A stretch of 64,000 nt of DNA from NCBI GenBank assembly GCA_046349915.1, contig JAXMBL010000003.1:558001-622000 (forward strand), read 5' to 3'. Of the stretch, positions 25,394 through 33,903 are shown one piece after another. Every line of letters starts with the position of its first letter. Positions within the stretch are counted from its first letter, which is position 1. The DNA comes from CAIXSC01 sp046349915 (GTDB lineage: Bacteria; Planctomycetota; Planctomycetia; Pirellulales; Pirellulaceae). Below the pieces are notes generated by a model. It was given only the letters and a program-made list of their open reading frames with translations. It ran no database searches and was not told the DNA's origin. Position numbers and translations under genes: made by a program.

Positions 25394-25663
25394 GTGAACC
25401 AGCCGCCGCCAGAAGATTCAACTCCAAACGCACCGCAAGATCTCCACGCCAAGCGTTGGGAGCAACCTGTTGATGTGTCCCGTCCCGGGCGGCTGGCGCG
25501 CATACTCCGCATGCGCTCCCTCGTCTGGGAGACGCAACTCGCGCTGCTTGTATGGATCATTGCCGCGTGGTTTGCGTATCGTACACTCACTTCGCATCCA
25601 CCTAACACGTCGCCTGACCAAGCCTCCAAGAGTTCTGAACAAGTCGATGCAGCAGGCTTCTGA
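25394..25663 (+). CDS. Small single-pass membrane protein
   Basis: The 89-residue product starts at GTG 25394, chosen because GAGGAG lies 7 bases upstream; ATG codons at 25376 and 25379 overlap that site. It has a Pro-rich polar N-terminus, an Arg-rich stretch (SRPGRLARILRMRSL) and one membrane segment (QLALLVWIIAAWFAYRTL). It probably has the N-terminus inside the cell. It follows the SulP gene on the same strand by 61 bases and might be an accessory subunit or simply a co-transcribed gene. No family recognised. Confidence 0.6.
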   Translation: MNQPPPEDSTPNAPQDLHAKRWEQPVDVSRPGRLARILRMRSLVWETQLALLVWIIAAWFAYRTLTSHPPNTSPDQASKSSEQVDAAGF

Positions 25664-25684
25664 ATTGCGAGAACAAGAAGCAAC

Positions 25685-25744
25685 GTACGACGGACTTCCA
25701 GTCCGTCGATCATTCCTGTTGTACGACGGACTTCTAGTCCGTCG
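25685..25744 (+). repeat. Two copies of the 24-bp palindromic repeat, family A
   Basis: Copies at 25685-25708 and 25721-25744, 21 bases after the small membrane-protein gene and before a convergent gene. The second has TCT instead of TCC in its centre with the partner strand unchanged, so only the loop differs. Confidence 0.92.
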
Positions 25745-25833
25745 ATCAAACTCATCTCGCCCCGACCAAAACTCCAGCTCCAACGTCACCGTAATCCTCG
25801 TCCGTGGCAGCGACGCCGGGCCGTGAGCTCACG

Positions 25834-25866
25834 AAAAAACCGCGGCGGCCTTGGAGGCCGCCGCGG
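25834..25866 (-). terminator. Strong intrinsic terminator
   Basis: An 11-bp perfect stem CCGCGGCGGCC/GGCCGCCGCGG with a TTGGA loop is followed on the minus strand by six T. It lies 60 bases after the stop of the Gly/Met-repeat gene at 25927. On the plus strand it is followed by TAAGGTTTT, so it may also act there. Confidence 0.85.
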
Positions 25867-25926
25867 TAAGGTTTTACGTGATGAAGCCGAATCAATCGCC
25901 GCCGACGAACTGATTCCGCAACTCCC

Positions 25927-26787
25927 TTACTTCTGGCTTAACGAGTCAGACTTCGAGCCCGTGGGAGCGGGTACTTGGTCGCCGCGACGAACGGCTTCCG
26001 AGGCAATACGGAGTGCGAGTTGCATCTCGGTCAGCGAAAAGTACTTTTCGACGCTGCCGTCTAGGTGTCGAACGCGGTCCTTCGTCGCCAGTTCTTGCCA
26101 GCTCAGACCATTGGCCAAGTGCCAAGTGGCCGCTTGCGCCGCATTTTGCGGTACTTCGCGACGTCCCACCATCTTGCAGAGTTCGATGACCTTGGGGTCG
26201 GTCACCATCATCTCGATCGGGACGATCTTGTAGGCCATCCGTGCATTGGGCTCTTTCTTGCCATGCTCCAGGCAGACGGTCGTGACCTTGATCTTACCGA
26301 CCTTTTCGGGGCCGACGTTGAAGAAGCCTCCGCCCATGCCGCCCATGCCGCCACCACCCATGCCGCCCATGCCGCCCATGCCCATGCCACCCATGCCACC
26401 CATGCCGCCTCCCATGCCTTGGCCCATGCCACCCATGCCACCCATGCCACCCATGCCTCCCATGCCACCCATGCCACCCATGCCGCCCATTCCTCCCATG
26501 CCGCCGAACTGAGCGTTGACGGGGACGCCTGCGAAGGCTTCGGGCAAGCGGATTTTCAGAGGCTTGTTGGTCTTATTGGTAACGATGACATTACCGCCAC
26601 GCGAGTCTTGTGGGATCAGCTTGACGTCGATGTCGCCAGCCTTCATGGCCGCAAACATCTCGACTTCGGTCGGCGCTTCCGCCGCCTTAGCAGTGCCGGT
26701 CGGCTTCGCCGCACGCGCGGTCGAGACCGGTACAGCGGTCCACACGCTCAAAAACAGGGCCAGAATTGCGAAATGGGCGACTTTCAT
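25927..26787 (-). CDS. Secreted Gly/Met-repeat protein (paralogue 1)
   Basis: The 286-residue product begins MKVAHFAILALFLSVWTAVP, a signal peptide cut near ARA-AKP. GGAGG upstream supports the ATG at 26787; the frame extending to 26880 is not needed. A conserved first part (APTEVEMFAAMKAGDIDVKL; SRGGNVIVTNKTNKPLKIRLPEAFAGVPVNAQF) is followed by about 70 residues of GMGG repeats. A conserved C-terminal part follows (GKIKVTTVCLEHGKKEPN; LCKMVGRREVPQNAAQAATW; HLDGSVEKYFSLTEMQLA). I do not recognise the family. The sequence is about 75 percent alike with the next gene, and the two sit in tandem. Repeats could bind ligands or metals through Met, which is speculation. Confidence 0.8.
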   Translation of the reverse strand: MKVAHFAILALFLSVWTAVPVSTARAAKPTGTAKAAEAPTEVEMFAAMKAGDIDVKLIPQDSRGGNVIVTNKTNKPLKIRLPEAFAGVPVNAQFGGMGGMGGMGGMGGMGGMGGMGGMGGMGQGMGGGMGGMGGMGMGGMGGMGGGGMGGMGGGFFNVGPEKVGKIKVTTVCLEHGKKEPNARMAYKIVPIEMMVTDPKVIELCKMVGRREVPQNAAQAATWHLANGLSWQELATKDRVRHLDGSVEKYFSLTEMQLALRIASEAVRRGDQVPAPTGSKSDSLSQK

Positions 26788-27009
26788 CCTGAGGGTCCTC
26801 CGGTCAGGAACGAGCACACGGCAACGAACATAAATTTGTCGTAACGCCGTAAGCATAGTCGGCGGCTGCGGGAAAGCCAAGAAAAAATGCCATTTCGCGC
26901 CGCCGGAGTCGCCTAGGGCATCCGGCAGAGAAAGGACATTCGACGTACACGCTTCCCCAACCGATCCCCAAGCTTGATCCGGAGCGTGGGTCGGCCGCCT
27001 CGAAAACCG

Positions 27010-27882
27010 CTACTGTGAACTTGTCGATTGACTCTTGGCGGGGAGGAGTGGCGTCGAGTTGGCCCCTCGGCGTTCCGCCTCCATCGCAATTCGCATCGCC
27101 AACTGCATTTCTGTCAGCGAGAAGTACTTTTCTGTGCTGCCATCCAGGTGACGAATTCGATCTTTATGTGCTAAGTCTTGCCAAGACAGTCCGTTCGCGA
27201 CGTGCCAAACGGCCGCTTGAGCGGCATTCTGAGGCACCTCGCGCCGACCCACCATTTTGCACAATTCGATCACACGGGCGTCCTTCACATACGAGTCAAT
27301 CGGTATCACTCGATAGGCCATTCGCGAGTTCGGCTCTTTCTTACCGTGCTCCAAGCAGACCGTCGTCACTTTAATCTTGCCGACTTTCTCGGGACCGACA
27401 TTGAAGAAGCCGCCCCCCATACCACCTCGCATTCCTCCCATGCCTCCCATACCGCCCATTCCCATGCCACCCATTCCCATGCCGCCCATGCCACCACCCA
27501 TGCCTTGACCCATGCCGCCCATACCTCCCATGCCTCCCATGCCTCCCATGCCGCCCATGCCTCCCATTCCCATACCGCCCATTCCTCCCATGCCGCCGAA
27601 TTGGGCATTGACCGGAACACCAGCGAAAGCTTCTGGGAGCTTTATCTTTAAGGGTTTGCGAGTCTTGTTCGTGACAAGGATGTTGCCGCCCCGAGAGTCC
27701 TGCGGAATCAGTTTCACTTCAATGTCGCCCGCTTCCATCGCCGCGAACATCTCGACCTCTGTCGGGGCCTCGCTAACACCGGTAGCGCCGCTAACCGGCT
27801 TGGCGGCGTGTGTTGTGGCGCCTCCCAAGATGGACATGATTCCCACGACCAAAGCACATGTACGGATCCGCAAAACGGTCAT
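27010..27882 (-). CDS. Secreted Gly/Met-repeat protein (paralogue 2)
   Basis: The 290-residue product begins MTVLRIRTCALVVGIMSILG, with a signal peptide cut near THA-AKP. AAGGA lies 8 bases before the ATG at 27882. Layout and motifs are those of paralogue 1: AFAGVPVNAQF, a GMGG repeat block of similar length, then GPEKVGKIKVTTVCLEHGKK, MVGRREVPQNAAQAAVW and STEKYFSLTEMQLAMRIA. The two genes are separated by 222 bases without a terminator, so co-transcription is possible. The flanks of the repeat are more conserved than the repeat phase, which shows the repeats have changed since duplication. Confidence 0.8.
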   Translation of the reverse strand: MTVLRIRTCALVVGIMSILGGATTHAAKPVSGATGVSEAPTEVEMFAAMEAGDIEVKLIPQDSRGGNILVTNKTRKPLKIKLPEAFAGVPVNAQFGGMGGMGGMGMGGMGGMGGMGGMGGMGGMGQGMGGGMGGMGMGGMGMGGMGGMGGMRGGMGGGFFNVGPEKVGKIKVTTVCLEHGKKEPNSRMAYRVIPIDSYVKDARVIELCKMVGRREVPQNAAQAAVWHVANGLSWQDLAHKDRIRHLDGSTEKYFSLTEMQLAMRIAMEAERRGANSTPLLPAKSQSTSSQ

Positions 27883-28066
27883 TGTGGAGGTCCTTTTCGC
27901 TGCAACCGGGGACAGATTAGGGCTGAGTGGGTTTTTCACCTACTCGAACATATCCACCAACAAAGAAACCACGAAATAGTTTGCGCTACATGACGCAATT
28001 GTCATGCGCCGTGTTCGCAACACCCGGCATCAAAGCGACTTACGACACCGCAAAAGGCGCGTAATA

Positions 28067-29332
28067 TTACGGTAGCGTTAGGTCGAAGCGGACCAGTTGC
28101 GAATCGTCGCGGGCGTAGACCGAATGACCGGCAAAGGCAGGGTGAGCCCACGTTTCTCCCACCAGCTTGATGCGTCCCAATTCCTCGTACTTATCGGGGG
28201 TGAATCGAGCGTGTACCAACTCGCCGCTCGCATTCAATGCCAGCACTCGATCGCTCGCTCCCAACCACACTAGGCTCGCCTGGGGATTGCGATCGCGGGG
28301 CGTTAGACGATTCTCGTCGGTCCAGATTTTCTTCCCTGTGGCCAATTCAAAACAGACGATCCCGTGCTGCTTATCCAGCAAATACACGTGCCGGTCGCGG
28401 TACAGCGGCGGCGCCATCAGTCCGCGGAGGTAGCGATTTTCTTCCCACAACAGCGTCGCCTCCGACGCTTGGGCGCCCAAGCGAATCGCCTTCGAACCCT
28501 CCCAGTATCCACAGACCAAGACGATCCCGTCGCGGAAAAGCGGGGTGGCGATCGAGACCCCGTAGGTCACCTTATACGGAATGCGCCAATTCTCGCGTCC
28601 ATCCGTGGGCGACAAACTGACAATGTGCTCGGGCGTCCAACCAATTAACTGGCGAGTTCCCGCATGCTCGATCTGGATCGGCGTGCCATAGCCCAGCGAG
28701 TCGTTTCCGGCTCGCCAGATCTCCTGGCCGGTCACGCGATCGTAGGCGACATAACACCCGCCTTGGGGAATTCCTGCATGGATCACCACTCGCGGACCAT
28801 CGATCAAGGGGGACGACGAGTAGCCCCAGGTGGAAAGGACGGCTTGCTGGTCGCGCACTAAGTCGACCTTCCAAAGCACTTTTCCGTCCCTGGCATCCAG
28901 GCAGTGCACATGCCCGACAGCGCCCACGGTGTAGACACGTCCCTCATGCACCGTAGGCGTCGCTCGCGGGCCTTTAGGGTAGTCCATTTTGCCGTAGACC
29001 GCGGGATAAACGTGTTCCCAGACAACATCCCCCGTCGCGGTGTCTCGACACGTAATACGTTCGTGCTCCTTGGGTTCCGTCGGACGGTCCATCGAGTAAA
29101 GACGGTTGCCGACGACGGCGATTCCCGAGTAACCAGGGCTGATGCTCGACTTCCAAGCCTGCCGAGGCGGGGCCTTCTCCCAATCGTGGGAGAACGCGGG
29201 GCTCTCCCAACGGCTGTCGCCTCGCACTCCTTGCCATTGCGGCCAGTCTTCGCCTTGGGCTGTCGAGTCAGCTCCAACAGAAATAAGGCCAAAGCCCACG
29301 AGGCAGAGGATCGACAGGAAGCGTAGGACCAT
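28067..29332 (-). CDS. Secreted PQQ-type beta-propeller protein
   Basis: The product is about 421 residues with a signal peptide (MVLRFLSILCLVGFGLISVG) and repeated propeller blades of the PQQ/BamB-like type, each with patterns such as YDRVTGQEIWRAG, LDARDGKVLWKVDL and FELATGKKIWTDEN. Residues DWPQWQGVRGD at the start are the usual planctomycete form of this family. Members may bind PQQ or act as scaffold proteins outside the cell; catalytic residues are not evident. An in-frame GTG at 29371 would extend it by 13 residues. It stands alone, transcribed away from the following secretin-like gene. Confidence 0.83.
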   Translation of the reverse strand: MVLRFLSILCLVGFGLISVGADSTAQGEDWPQWQGVRGDSRWESPAFSHDWEKAPPRQAWKSSISPGYSGIAVVGNRLYSMDRPTEPKEHERITCRDTATGDVVWEHVYPAVYGKMDYPKGPRATPTVHEGRVYTVGAVGHVHCLDARDGKVLWKVDLVRDQQAVLSTWGYSSSPLIDGPRVVIHAGIPQGGCYVAYDRVTGQEIWRAGNDSLGYGTPIQIEHAGTRQLIGWTPEHIVSLSPTDGRENWRIPYKVTYGVSIATPLFRDGIVLVCGYWEGSKAIRLGAQASEATLLWEENRYLRGLMAPPLYRDRHVYLLDKQHGIVCFELATGKKIWTDENRLTPRDRNPQASLVWLGASDRVLALNASGELVHARFTPDKYEELGRIKLVGETWAHPAFAGHSVYARDDSQLVRFDLTLP

Positions 29333-29560
29333 CTTCGGATTCCGAGTGACAGGAAGACATCGTATGCGCACATAGGGGAGGCCGAAGGACTTCTCGTCCG
29401 TCGGTTTAGGCTACGGATCAGCCTTGTTTGATCTTAGTCGAGTGCCAGGGCGCGGCGAGTGGGTGGTGTGGCGGGAACAGAATTTCTCTTGCCCGGTATT
29501 CCTTGACCCCGTAGACTCCTTTTCTTCTCAGGTCTTTTCGGGCAAGGAGGCTCGTTGATC

Positions 29561-30877
29561 ATGCGCTTCGCCTACCTCACGCTGTGGTTCACTTGCTTTG
29601 CCGGCTGGATGTGCCAAGCGGCCGTGGTTGCTCAAGTGGTCGCCCCTCCGCCCGGGGCGGCCCCGATGCCGCCGAGCATTTTGGCAGCGCCGCCGGCCGC
29701 CGGTCCCTTGCCGCCGAGTACTGGATTTCCTGGGAATTCTGGCGTTGGTGTGGGGCCGATGGGCGCCCAGCCCATGGGCAATCCGACCGTGGGAACTCAG
29801 CCGCCCGCAGCCGGTCCGACGGCATCTGCCGCTCCGCTCGCGCCTGCGGCGCCTGTCGCCCGAGTGAGCAAGGGGAGCGGCGTGTTGCCGAATGATCATG
29901 GGCAGGTGTGGCGCGAGTACGACATCAGTCCCTATACGGCTCGAGTGAAGCAGGTGGAGCGGCCGGAACAGGCGATTTTGGACTGGATTTTGCGTGAAAC
30001 TGGCCAGGAATTATGGTTCTCGGAACCGCTGGGGATCTTGAGCGCCAACCGGGGTGTTTTGCGCGTTTACAACACGCCCGATGTGCAAAAAGTGGTCGGA
30101 TCGATTGTCGATCGTTTCGTCTACTCAGCGACGGAGAATCAGGCCGTGGGCCTACGATTAGCGACCATTGGCAGCCCCAACTGGCGCAGTCGTGCTTATC
30201 CGATGATGCGATCGGTCGGCGTACAGACGCCGGGGGTTGAAGCATGGCTGTTGTCGAAGGAGAACGCCGCACTACTGCTCGCGGAACTCGCCCGACGATC
30301 GGACTATCGCGATTACGGTACTCCCAACCTCACCGTGCCCAACGGGATGGTGCAGAATGTGACTCGAACGAGGCCAAGAACGTATGTGAAGTCGTTCCGG
30401 CCGCGCGACCCATCCGTGGGGGGCGTCGATTCCGACATGGGGCAATTGGACGAGGGATTCAGCTTGCAAGTCAGCCCTCTCTTCTCGCTCGACGCCCGTT
30501 CGGTCGACATCTTCATCAAGTGTCAGGTCGATCAGGTCGAAAAGTTGGTGCCGGTGATGGTCGATGTGCCGGCCTATGGCGGCCAATGGCAACGCTCGCA
30601 AGTCCAAGTGCCGCAACTGGTCAGTTGGCGGCTGAACGAGCGGTTTCGCTGGCCGACCGATCAAGTGCTGCTGCTGAGTTGCGGCGTCGTGGCTTCGCCC
30701 GTGCCGGAGAGCCAATCGACCGGGTCGTCCTTGACGGCGTGGTTGGGCGCGTCGGCGGGTGGAAGAGCCGATGCTTTATTGTTTATCGAATGCCTGGGAA
30801 GTGTCGCGGGCGGGGCGGCGGCGGATGCGAATCGGGCGACGGCCACCGGCGGCGTTACCACTCGTGGACGCTATTAA
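29561..30877 (+). CDS. Secreted secretin-like protein, function unknown
   Basis: The 438-residue protein starts MRFAYLTLWFTCFAGWMCQA (signal peptide); AAGGAGG lies 10 bases before the ATG at 29561. Residues about 25-105 are Pro/Ala/Gly-rich. From about 125 the sequence has features of secretin ring-building regions: an N-domain-like part (WILRETGQELWF; VLRVYNTPDVQKVVGSIVDRF) and a later strand pattern (GFSLQVSPLFSLDARSVDIFIKC, then VPQLVSWRLNERFRW). No complete secretin beta-barrel signature is seen. It could be a secretin-related pilotin or periplasmic protein, but I cannot settle this. A ketosynthase-like gene follows on the same strand. Confidence 0.68.
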   Translation: MRFAYLTLWFTCFAGWMCQAAVVAQVVAPPPGAAPMPPSILAAPPAAGPLPPSTGFPGNSGVGVGPMGAQPMGNPTVGTQPPAAGPTASAAPLAPAAPVARVSKGSGVLPNDHGQVWREYDISPYTARVKQVERPEQAILDWILRETGQELWFSEPLGILSANRGVLRVYNTPDVQKVVGSIVDRFVYSATENQAVGLRLATIGSPNWRSRAYPMMRSVGVQTPGVEAWLLSKENAALLLAELARRSDYRDYGTPNLTVPNGMVQNVTRTRPRTYVKSFRPRDPSVGGVDSDMGQLDEGFSLQVSPLFSLDARSVDIFIKCQVDQVEKLVPVMVDVPAYGGQWQRSQVQVPQLVSWRLNERFRWPTDQVLLLSCGVVASPVPESQSTGSSLTAWLGASAGGRADALLFIECLGSVAGGAAADANRATATGGVTTRGRY

Positions 30878-31024
30878 ACCCTCCCCAATCCCGGACTACC
30901 GCCTTACGCGTTCTCGACGTCCGGCCGAATGGCATCTAGAATCCCAGCTAAGCCGGTTGCCGGCGGCAGACCGCGGAACTCGTTCGCGGCTCGTGGGGCC
31001 AGTGTTGGTATGTTGGGAGTTGGC

Positions 31025-32344
31025 ATGAGCGAACAAGTGGGTCGACGAGTCGTCGTGACGGGAATGGGGCTGGTAAGTCCCTTGGGGAACAGTCCGGCGG
31101 CGCTCTGGGATGCGTTAGCGGCGGGGCAGAGTGGCGTGCGCCCACTGACTCGCCTCCCCATGGATGCCCTGCCGATGTCCTATGGCGCCGAGGCGACTCA
31201 ATTCAATGCCGACATCTCCGACTTTGGTCCACTCGACAAGAACATGCAGCGGACGATCCGCAAGGGGCTGAAGGTGATGTGCCGCGAGATCCAGATGGCG
31301 GTAGCGTCCGCCCAACTGGCTCTCGTGGACGCCCGCTTGGATGCAGCGCAGCGCAACCCCGAGCGGACGGGGGTCACGTTCGGCTCCGACTATATCGCGA
31401 CGGTGCCTGAAGAGATGACTGACGCGATCCGCAATTGCTTGGACGAAGCGGGGAAATTTCAGTGGGAGCGGTGGGCCGAGTTTGGGTTGCCCAAGATCGA
31501 TCCGCTGTGGTTGTTGAAATACTTGCCGAACATGCCGGCGAGTCATGTGGCGATTTACAACGACTTGCGCGGGCCCAGCAATTCGATCACCTTGCGGGAG
31601 GCGTCGGGAAATCTGACGTTGGGAGAAGCCTTTGCCACGATTCGTCGCGATAGCGCCGACGCCATCGTGGCGGGCGCCACGGGGACTCGCTTGCACCCCA
31701 TCAAGTCGGTCCAGGTCGTGTTGCAGGAGCAGGTGGCGAAGGCCGACGTTCCACCCGCCGAAGCTTCTCGCCCCTTCGATCGCGAGCGACTGGGCATGGT
31801 CTTGGGCGAGGGCGCCGGAGTAGTGGTGTTGGAAGAGTTGACGACGGCGACTCGCCGCGGCGCCACGCCGATCGCCGAAATTCTGGGGCAAGGGGCGTCG
31901 ACGGTCGCGGACGTGCGCGGAAAGGCGAATCTCGAGGAAGCCATGTACTTGGCGGCTCGTCGAGCGCTCGAAGAATCCCGGATCGCCCCCGACCAGTTGG
32001 GACACGTGAACGCTCATGGGTTGGCCACCAGCGATATGGACCGTGCCGAGGCGCGGGCGCTCCAGCGATTGCTGGGGGAGGCGGCGAGTCGAGTGCCGGT
32101 GGTGGCGGCGAAAAGCTACTTCGGCAATCTGGGAGCGGGCGGGAGCATGGTGGAACTGATGGCGAGCATCCTGGCGATGCGGCATGGTCGCCTGTTTCCA
32201 ATCTTGAATTACCGTACCCCGGACCCGGAGTGTCCGGTGCGAGCGGTGACCAGTCACGACGTTCCGGCGGGCGAAACCGTGCTGAAGCTGAGTTGCACGC
32301 CGCTAGGGCAAGCCAGCGCGCTGGTGGTCCGCTCGATCCGTTAA
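31025..32344 (+). CDS. Beta-ketoacyl synthase-like protein lacking the catalytic cysteine
   Basis: The 439-residue protein begins MSEQVGRRVVVTGMGLVSPLG, and GGGAG precedes the ATG at 31025 by a short spacing. It has the thiolase-fold condensing enzyme layout of FabF: VTGMGLVSPLG, GPSNS, RPFDRERLGMVLGEGAG, VNAHGLATSDMDRAE and KSYFGNLGAGGSMVEL. At the nucleophile position FabF has Cys (TAC-TSG), but here it is Glu192 (REASG). The first active-site His (H331) and Lys (K363) remain, while the second His is Asn368. This cannot do normal condensation; a decarboxylase, chain-length-factor-like or binding role is possible. No acyl carrier protein or second ketosynthase gene is adjacent. Confidence 0.85.
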   Translation: MSEQVGRRVVVTGMGLVSPLGNSPAALWDALAAGQSGVRPLTRLPMDALPMSYGAEATQFNADISDFGPLDKNMQRTIRKGLKVMCREIQMAVASAQLALVDARLDAAQRNPERTGVTFGSDYIATVPEEMTDAIRNCLDEAGKFQWERWAEFGLPKIDPLWLLKYLPNMPASHVAIYNDLRGPSNSITLREASGNLTLGEAFATIRRDSADAIVAGATGTRLHPIKSVQVVLQEQVAKADVPPAEASRPFDRERLGMVLGEGAGVVVLEELTTATRRGATPIAEILGQGASTVADVRGKANLEEAMYLAARRALEESRIAPDQLGHVNAHGLATSDMDRAEARALQRLLGEAASRVPVVAAKSYFGNLGAGGSMVELMASILAMRHGRLFPILNYRTPDPECPVRAVTSHDVPAGETVLKLSCTPLGQASALVVRSIR

Positions 32345-32358
32345 CGGCCATTCCTCCC

Positions 32359-32418
32359 GTACGACGGACTTCTAGTCCGTCGACCGCTCCTACTGTACGA
32401 CGGACTTCTAGTCCGTCG
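32359..32418 (+). repeat. Two copies of the 24-bp palindromic repeat, family A
   Basis: Copies at 32359-32382 and 32395-32418 follow the ketosynthase-like gene by 14 bases. Both have TCT in the loop, as does the copy at 25721. Confidence 0.92.
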
Positions 32419-32515
32419 CCAACCCTTGCGATGGCAAGGGTTTTCGCTATCATGAGATAGCTCGAATTTCGAGTTCTGTCAGAGAGTCTGTCTGTCGCAA
32501 AAGGGACTTGTCGTT

Positions 32516-32875
32516 ATGGCTCGTAAAGTCATCAATCGCAAAGCACTTCGTGAGGAATTTGACGCCGCCGAGGAAGCCGGTTTGGTGGACGAGAATGACG
32601 AGCTGCTGGAAGAGGAAGAAGGGGCCGAGGAAGGCGATTCCGATGAGGAAGGCAAACCGAAAAAGAAGGTTAAGGCCAAGCGAAAGTCGAAGGCGAAAGA
32701 ACCGGTTCCGGTTCGGATGAAACTGTGTTGGGGCGTTTACAACGCGAACAAGCGAGTGGCGTTGTATGAGTTTAACCAGCGCAAGCATGCGGACGCGAAG
32801 GCGGCCGAGTTGAATGCGAAGGGGAAGGCCGAGCATTACGTCCGTAAGGACAAGATTCCGGTGGTTGAGGAATAG
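32516..32875 (+). CDS. Small charged hypothetical protein
   Basis: The 119-residue cytoplasmic protein has an acidic stretch (residues about 25-45, many Glu/Asp) and a Lys-rich stretch (KPKKKVKAKRKSKAKEP, about 46-62). A conserved-looking C-terminal domain follows (VRMKLCWGVYNANKRVALYE; HADAKAAELNAKGK). Basic and acidic runs suggest nucleic acid or protein contacts. No family recognised; similar short proteins are common in planctomycetes. The gene is followed within 16 bases by a lipoprotein gene. Confidence 0.72.
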   Translation: MARKVINRKALREEFDAAEEAGLVDENDELLEEEEGAEEGDSDEEGKPKKKVKAKRKSKAKEPVPVRMKLCWGVYNANKRVALYEFNQRKHADAKAAELNAKGKAEHYVRKDKIPVVEE

Positions 32876-32890
32876 TCGAGGAACTTGCAC

Positions 32891-33559
32891 ATGCCCGCGT
32901 CACTCACTGGAAGTCGCCTGATTGTCGTCTGGGGATTGTGCTTCTTGGCCGGTTGCGGCGGAGAGGCGGGATCAGGCGGCGCGGCAGGTGGTAGTGCTGG
33001 CGGCTCCGGTGCCGCCGACGCGGGGGTGAAGCAGTACGCCGTCGCCTCATTACCCAAGGCGGTGCAGGAACTGCCTGCCTTGGATGGCGGGCGAATCGAG
33101 TTGCCGACGCCCGATGGTTGGTCGTATGCCACGCAATCGAAGGGCCTGATTACTCGTTTTCACCTCAAGGGCCGAACTGGGATTCCGCAGATCATCGTGA
33201 AGGTGGAAGAGTCGGCGGGCGGCATTGCTTCGGTGACCAGTCAGAACATTGTCGAGTATGCGAACCAGGTGCAGGTCGAATTGGATGCATTGGTTCAGCA
33301 GAAGAAAATCACGCTCCTTGAGCCGGCTCGTCCGTTGCTGTTGGGCGACCAGCCCTGGACTCGTTACGTGATGACGGGCAAGTTGCCGGGAAAAGATCTA
33401 GCGACGATCGAGCGGCAGATATTGCGTACGACTCAAGGGGGTCGGACCTACACGATCGACTTGCAGGTGAAGTCAAACGATCTGGGGACGCATCGCGATC
33501 ATGCGTACGCGATTGCCGCGGGCGTCAAGTTCCACGCCGCCGCCGAAGCGGAAAAGTAG
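32891..33559 (+). CDS. Hypothetical lipoprotein
   Basis: The 222-residue protein starts MPASLTGSRLIVVWGLCFLAGC, with a signal peptide and lipobox LAGC, then a Gly/Ala/Ser-rich linker. GAGGA lies 8 bases before the ATG at 32891. The mature domain (about 50-222) has alternating strands and helices (LPTPDGWSYATQSKGLITRF; KEDLAT-like region; GGRTYTIDLQVKSND) and ends in a Glu/Lys tail. No family recognised. It is close behind the charged protein gene and may be co-transcribed. Confidence 0.75.
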   Translation: MPASLTGSRLIVVWGLCFLAGCGGEAGSGGAAGGSAGGSGAADAGVKQYAVASLPKAVQELPALDGGRIELPTPDGWSYATQSKGLITRFHLKGRTGIPQIIVKVEESAGGIASVTSQNIVEYANQVQVELDALVQQKKITLLEPARPLLLGDQPWTRYVMTGKLPGKDLATIERQILRTTQGGRTYTIDLQVKSNDLGTHRDHAYAIAAGVKFHAAAEAEK

Positions 33560-33568
33560 CCGGCATAA

Positions 33569-33724
33569 GTAGCCCGCTCGCTTCGCGAGCGGCCTGCCGC
33601 GCAGCGTACTCGCGTGGCTGTTCCGTATTCCGGCTTGCACCTCGCCTTTGCGGCCGCGTACACGGTGCGGGCTGATCATCTCGCAAAGCGAGATGGCTAC
33701 GTAGCCCGCTCGCTTCGCGAGCGG
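33569..33724. repeat. Hairpin repeats, family B, in the gap before the WYL gene
   Basis: A hairpin at 33569-33592 and another at 33701-33724 share GTAGCC + CGCTCGC-TTC-GCGAGCG. A partner hairpin at 33677-33695 reads CATCTCGC-AAA-GCGAGATG. Compared with CGTCTCGC/GCGAGACG elsewhere, its second base pair is changed on both sides, a compensatory change that argues for stem function. No gene is seen in 33560-33903. Confidence 0.85.
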
Positions 33725-33903
33725 TGTGCAGTGCAGCGTACTCGCGCCGCCATCTCTCCCGACGACATAGTCGTGGCATCAACATTCGAACGCATCTGCT
33801 CTGCGGCACACTGAACACCTGTTCGGCAGGACACAAGCTGACCATGCGAGTGGTTACACTGGGAAGCGGGGTAGGTTGTTCCTGACGAGGGGGTTGGGGT
33901 GAC

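Noticed and set aside
26065..26844. His/Ala-rich plus-strand frame (HATHAAHA repeats)
   Set aside because: It is the antisense reading of the GMGG repeat; only the minus strand has a signal peptide and ribosome binding site.
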